This document shows, one piece after another, positions 59,606-64,000 of a DNA stretch of 64,000 nucleotides. The stretch comes from Schistosoma mansoni (Eukaryota; Platyhelminthes; Trematoda; Strigeidida; Schistosomatidae), in assembly GCF_000237925.1 (NCBI RefSeq), contig NC_031495.1, forward strand, positions 39,336,210-39,400,209, read 5' to 3'. The position numbers and the translations under genes were made by a program. The number at the start of each line of letters is the position of its first letter. The stretch's first letter is position 1. Below the pieces are notes generated by a model. It had not been told where the DNA came from. It ran no database searches and worked only from the letters and a program-made list of their open reading frames with translations.

Positions 59606-62600
59606 CTATTTTTAATTGCATTTTTTTGAAAAAGAAAATAAGAATTTAGATAATATACTAAACCATCACATTTTATGTAACGATTCGAAAAAATACGTAC
59701 ACCTAACTACAGTTATATCTTTCTCTAATTTAAGGTGTTGTTTAATTTTACTGTATGTTGTAAAATATTTAAATTTTTCGACTGACGATTCGACAGATTA
59801 ATTTACCGATCTATTCTGCACAATGAAGAAGCAGAATGTCAGGTTTAATGTAATAGTTTATATGATATGTATATGACATTGACTAACTCATAGATGGACC
59901 ATAGATAATCAAAATCTAACATTTGTTCGAGACGTATTTATTGCAATAACCGTGATCAGTAGCAAGAAGTGTTTGGTAACATGGATGAGCATCGGTCACA
60001 GTGATGCAGAGACATTCACTATTTTCCGCCAACTTTTCAAAGTCTATATTACTTCCCATTCTTGATCCATTTAATTTATCCTTTTTCCAACTATTGCTTC
60101 CAGTGTTTAATTAGTAACTGCTTCGGTTTGGACGCCCCGAGAGTAATGCAGTACTCACAGAAACCGAATAATTTGCGTGCTTCCTTGTACCAATGTTTAT
60201 GTGTTTAAATGAATAAATAAGTAGCTCTCAGAAGTAATTGGAGTTCCTGAGAAGATTGTCAACATTATCCAGAACTCATACTGTTGTGAACAAGAACACG
60301 ACTGGGGACAATCGAATGTATTAAAACACAAATTACAGACCATCTTACTAAATTCTGATAACCATACAGTAAACAGTTTATTTGCAAAATAACAATCAAT
60401 TGTTTCAATCTTAACTGTTCCTTCTGCAAATATCAGTCCGTCTTCTCTGATTTCATTGTTCATGCATATTCGTACCGATTGCGCTTCATTTCTGTTCGTT
60501 CCTTATCGATCTTCTGCCAAAATACATTCTATGTCTGACCATCACCATATACTACTTATGTGGATACAAGTAGACCACAACACAATACGACGGACTACAG
60601 AGCAAAGTCGTACATGGAGGACAGCTGATAGATGCATTTCCAGTAAGGACCGCAGTCAGACAAGGCTGTCTACTCTCTCCCTTCCTCTTTCTTCTGGTGA
60701 TTGACTGGATTATGAAAACCTTGACATCTGAGGAGAAGCATGGAATACAATGGACATCTCAGAATCAAATGAAAGACGATTTGGACTTCGCAGATGATCT
60801 AGCCCTCCTATCCCATACACACAAACAAATGCAGACGAAGATAACTAATGTAGCAGCAGTCTCTGCATCAATAGGCTTCAACATACACAAAGGAAAAGCA
60901 AGATCCTTAATATACAGCACAGAAAACACCAACCCAGTCACACTCGATGGCAAAACTCTGTAAAAGATACCTTCACGAACCTGGACTGCTTCGTTTGTGA
61001 ATAAGGAGGGTCTGATGCAGATGTACAGGCGAGGATTGGCAAATCAAGAACAGCAATCATGCAGTTGAAGAACATATGGAACTCAAAACAACTCCCAACT
61101 AATATCAAAGTAAGAATCTTCAATACGAACGTCAAGACAGTCCTACTGTACGGAGCTGAAACGTGGAGAACTACTACAGCTATCGTCAAAAAGGTACATG
61201 TATTTATAAACAGTTGTCTACGCAAAGTACTCAACATTCACTGGCCGGATACTATTAGCAACAGCCTTCTGTGGGAGAGGACAAACCAGCTTCCAGCTGA
61301 AGAGGAAATTAGGAAAAGACATTGGAAGTTGATAGGACATACATTGAGGAAATCACCAAACTGCATCACGAGGCAAGCCCTAACTTGGAACCCAGAAAGA
61401 AAGCGGAAAAGAGGAAGGCCAAAGAACAGATTACGCCGGGAAATAGAAGCAGATATGAAAAGGATGAATAACAACTGGAAAAAAAACTGGAAAGGATTGC
61501 CGAGGACAGCGTTAGATGGAGAATACTGGTGTGTAGCCTATGCTCCTCCAGGAGGGGTAACAGGTGTAAGTAAGTAAGTCTCAGAAGTAATGTGGTTAAC
61601 GATGGTACCATTTTATTACGTGTAAACAATATCCTGAGGTCAACATATAAAACGCAAGGTTGGGTACAGGCTGAACAATTTAAGCAACCAGAAAACATTA
61701 AGACAAAATTATGGACAGTATTAATAATAATGAGCAATAAATGTATATATTTACCTGATCAAAATCAGCACTGCAAACATGGGTCATCACTACTGAAGGA
61801 CTGGTAGAAACTTTACAACCAATATTAATTTTTACATCCTTTTCTAAAGGCAACTGAGATGAAACCTTTAAAAATATATACATAAAAAGTATAAACAAAT
61901 TTATTGCCGAGCGTTCTAATAAATTATAATATGAAAAAAACTTAAAATATCGATGTTTGGTTAAACTGTCATTTTATTTTGAGTACATAAGGTTCTTTTT
62001 TTGAAACTTTTTAAGCTCCAATTTTGTGAATTTCACAGTCATGTATTTAGACACGAGAATTTGTAAAATTTCACTCAATGCGATATATTATCTCCAATTA
62101 TTTCTTTTTAAAAATTCACGTATGTATAAATTACATAGTATTCAGTTGAGAGGGTGGATGATTCTGTTGTACTGGCTCAATAATTATTGACAGGCTTTTC
62201 TAAATATCAATTAATGGAGTTGGCGTAATAAATGTGGAGAACTTCTCAAGTTTGTGATCAAGGTATTTGAAATGTTACAACTCAGTAATTTTAAAAGCTG
62301 AGCTCTACCGCGCTCCAATGACTTTAAAATTCCTTAAGATTTTATCTTTTAAAATCTATTAATTCCGTTTCATCTTGTTCGCCAGTTAGATATTTTGCTT
62401 ATATTAACACAGTTCTTTTGTGGTGCTATATTGGCTTGAGCTGTACGTACTAGTTAGCGTAAACAACTGTCCATCTAATTTTTAATAAACTTCTTATATG
62501 AATATTCGCATTGGGACAGGAAATTTTTTAAGTGAAGTAATTCTTAAAAATTTGAATTCAATCTGATTCAGTAACTAGTAGTTTTATTTTCTAAGCCTTC

Positions 62601-63801
62601 AGCCGAATCTATTGTATGAAATCAAGTGATAATGTTATCCAGGTGTATAAATCAAATTAGATGAGGTCATACTCAGAACTAAAGTAGAGTTATTTGAAAA
62701 TCAAGCGCTTCGCAACCGCTGTTATTGAAAATAAATATGTAAATAATACACAACTTTCACAAAATAACTAATCACATCTTCATTTCAAACAATAGTTTTA
62801 TTTTACTTAGAGCAATAACTCACCAAATATATAATTATGGCTAACGACAAGGAGAATAGACAAACCTACCTGGTGTTAGCCTGGAGCAATCGAGAAGTGC
62901 TCTTGTAACATGCTCTCTACTCGACTAGTAATTTATTATAAACTTGAAATCAATTATTTGACTGAATCATGTTTTTTTTCAACCACGAACTATATTGTCT
63001 ATCATTATTTCGATATTTTCAAGACAGATAAAGCCTAACCCTAATAGTCTTCAGTATTCTAATTGGAACCTTCATCGAGATTATGTTGTTACATTACAAC
63101 CATTAGCGATGATTTCTTAGTAAGTTTGCAAACTAACATACTTTGCCAAGTAGAATTCATAACAATAACCTAAATTATTTAAGTTTATGTACTCGGCTTT
63201 GAGTGACAGTATTTACATACGGATCAGTGACACGAGCTGGCTAAACGAACTGTGGTAGAGGAAGTGTGGTTCGAACCCTCAATCACTTCGGTAAAACCTT
63301 AGTGCTCTAACCGATTTGTCACTGATTTACATTCTAAGATTAAGGTATGTGGATTCATGTAAGCAGTTAAAAAGATAAATTATGCTTAATATGTAAAAAA
63401 AACAAATAAATAAAACTACTATCAGTACTTACGCATCTTTTTGTTTGTTTACTGGCGGACATAGATATACGTTTCGAAGACAAACTAGACGTCCTCTTAC
63501 CATTTTTAACAGGATTTCCAAAGTTACCCTGGTAAGAAGGTGCTGAACTAACAAGCGGGTGACTTCTCCGAAGTGTTTTTGAAACAGGTTCGCGAGTAGG
63601 AGACGGTTTAATTTCACCAGGAATAACAGGGTAACCAGAGACTTGAGAAATTGGATCAACATCTGGTTTGAGATCTTCAGTTTTGACGCAAGTTGTTCGA
63701 TCAGATGGTATACCACTGGAACGACGAAGTTGTCGTGGAGCATTTACATCAATTGTCTCAGCTCCCGGGACTGAAGAAACCTCCTTCGTACAAAATGAGC
63801 A
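59494..63801 (-). CDS. Unrecognised host gene, three internal exons (partial)
   Basis: Seen: exons 63801-63433, 61865-61755 and 59605-59494 have AG/GT borders and join in phase 0, then phase 0, leaving phase 1. Products in order: [15 protein letters not shown]... with a long Ser/Pro/Lys-rich, probably disordered part ([40 protein letters not shown]), then [20 protein letters not shown], then [19 protein letters not shown] and [14 protein letters not shown]. The opening CSFC could be half of a zinc site. No family recognised. Both ends are missing; LTR element 2 lies in or beyond the next downstream intron. Confidence 0.55.
60120..60222 (+). repeat. ~550-bp retroposon family, 3' fragment (copy 8)
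   Basis: Ends GCTTCCTTGTACCAATGTTT then ATGTGTTTAAATGAATAAATAAG, matching the tail of copy 3. Confidence 0.65.
60239..61578 (+). mobile_element. SR2-like RTE LINE, 5'-truncated, with 13-bp target duplication
   Basis: Flanked by TCTCAGAAGTAAT at 60226-60238 and 61579-61591. Opens with [14 protein letters not shown], is interrupted by the solo LTR at 60282-60584, and continues with [18 protein letters not shown], the catalytic [14 protein letters not shown], then after a frame change [31 protein letters not shown] and [17 protein letters not shown]. Ends with the (TAAG)n tail. 5' truncation and a stop after TLDGKTL make it dead on arrival. Confidence 0.9.
60282..60584 (+). repeat. Solo LTR nested in the SR2-like LINE
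   Basis: 303 bp, starts TGTTGTG and ends CACAACACA, with 4-bp target duplication ATAC at 60278-60281 and 60585-60588. Setting it aside rejoins the LINE reading NSYDG. Family not certain; 4-bp duplications and LTRs near this size fit a CsRn1/Boudicca-like Gypsy element. Confidence 0.75.
61755..61865 (-). CDS. Exon b of the unrecognised minus-strand gene
   Basis: Acceptor ATATTTTTAAAG, donor GATCAG|GTAAAT; 37 codons, phase 0 to 0, encoding [18 protein letters not shown] and [16 protein letters not shown]. Confidence 0.62.
61866..63204. other. 1.3 kb intron sequence, nothing recognised
   Basis: Intron a of the minus-strand gene; AT-rich, no supported repeat. Confidence 0.4.
63205..63330 (-). 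repeat. tRNA-like SINE sequence
   Basis: Minus strand: A-box-like AATCGGTTAGAGCACTAAGG and B-box GAGGGTTCGAACCACACTTC, bounded by inverted CAGTGACA/TGTCACTGA motifs. The acceptor stem of a real tRNA is not formed, so a SINE is preferred. Confidence 0.45.
63433..63801 (-). CDS. Exon a of the unrecognised minus-strand gene
   Basis: Acceptor TTATTTAGGCAG (a nearer AG, TTTATTTAG, would add four bases and break phase), donor AGATGC|GTAAGT. 123 codons, low complexity, Ser/Lys/Pro-rich. Confidence 0.6.
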
Positions 63802-63832
63802 CTGCCTAAATAAAACCAGAGCTAAATTTTTT

Positions 63833-64000
63833 ATAGGTACATGGAATGTCCGGACAATGTGGGAGACCGGCAGAGTCTTCCAAATTTCTGCGGAAATGAT
63901 GAAATACAACCTGGAAGTGCTTGGAATCAGTGAAACACATTGGACGCAGGTTGGACAACAACGACTGTCTTCAGGGGAACTTCTGTTATACTCCGGTCAT
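63833..64000 (+). mobile_element. SR2-like RTE LINE, start of the endonuclease (cut by window end)
   Basis: Open frame IGTWNVRTMWETGRVFQ, AEMMKYNLEVLGISETHW, TQVGQQRLSSGELLLYSGH: the N-terminus of an AP-like endonuclease with the TWNVRT and SETHW motifs. Uninterrupted as far as seen. It lies in the intron just upstream of host exon a, in opposite sense. Confidence 0.85.

Noticed and set aside
61366-61737. Minus-strand open stretches over the SR2-like LINE
   Set aside because: They are shadows of the LINE reading frame; no splice or family support.
63205-63330. Functional tRNA gene on the minus strand
   Set aside because: A and B boxes are present but the acceptor and anticodon stems do not form; called SINE-like instead.
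1-64000. CRISPR array, operon or prokaryotic genes
   Set aside because: No evenly spaced repeats with unique spacers and no dense gene order; introns and LINEs show animal nuclear DNA.

Overview
The window looks like nuclear DNA of a schistosome blood fluke. It is AT-rich, has short exons separated by kilobase introns, and is packed with repeat families typical of Schistosoma: RTE-clade LINEs of the SR2 and SR3/Perere-3 kinds, a CR1-like LINE, tRNA-derived SINEs carrying hammerhead-ribozyme motifs (Smα/Sjα style), and Ty3/Gypsy LTR elements. There is no bacterial, viral or organelle backbone. A 200-base run of N (52882-53081) is an assembly gap.

Region 0.6-22.5 kb, minus strand: one large host gene. 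Ten coding exons can be chained by hand. Each has AG/GT borders, all nine junctions keep reading phase, and the sum is 2868 nt (955 residues plus stop). From memory the protein resembles FAAP100, a scaffold of the Fanconi anaemia core complex. Its introns hold old SR3-like LINE fragments, SINEs, copies of a ~550-bp retroposon and a ~285-bp repeat.

Region 23.9-37 kb: no host gene recognised. A CR1-like LINE (26.55-36.93 kb) has been split by a young Mag-like Ty3/Gypsy element (28320-33169, 5-bp target duplication CCCAT), by a copy of the ~285-bp repeat and by a second, gag-only LTR fossil (33.93-36.05 kb).

Region 40.4-52.4 kb, plus strand: four phase-consistent exons of a second host gene, partial and unrecognised, ending in an Asn/Ser-rich exon just before the gap.

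Region 53.8-59.1 kb: a second Mag-like LTR element, older and itself hit by an insertion. It is near-identical to the first element in some blocks and diverged in others, so the two are mosaic relatives.

Region 59.5-63.8 kb, minus strand: three phase-consistent exons of a third host gene, partial and unrecognised. Its introns hold an SR2-like RTE copy (60239-61578, 13-bp target duplication) that was itself hit by an LTR element now reduced to a solo LTR (60282-60584, 4-bp duplication). The start of another RTE copy (63833-64000) runs off the window.

The host genes do not form an operon. The second gene converges on the third. Everything between exons is layered transposon debris, and several layers can be ordered in time from nesting and target duplications.
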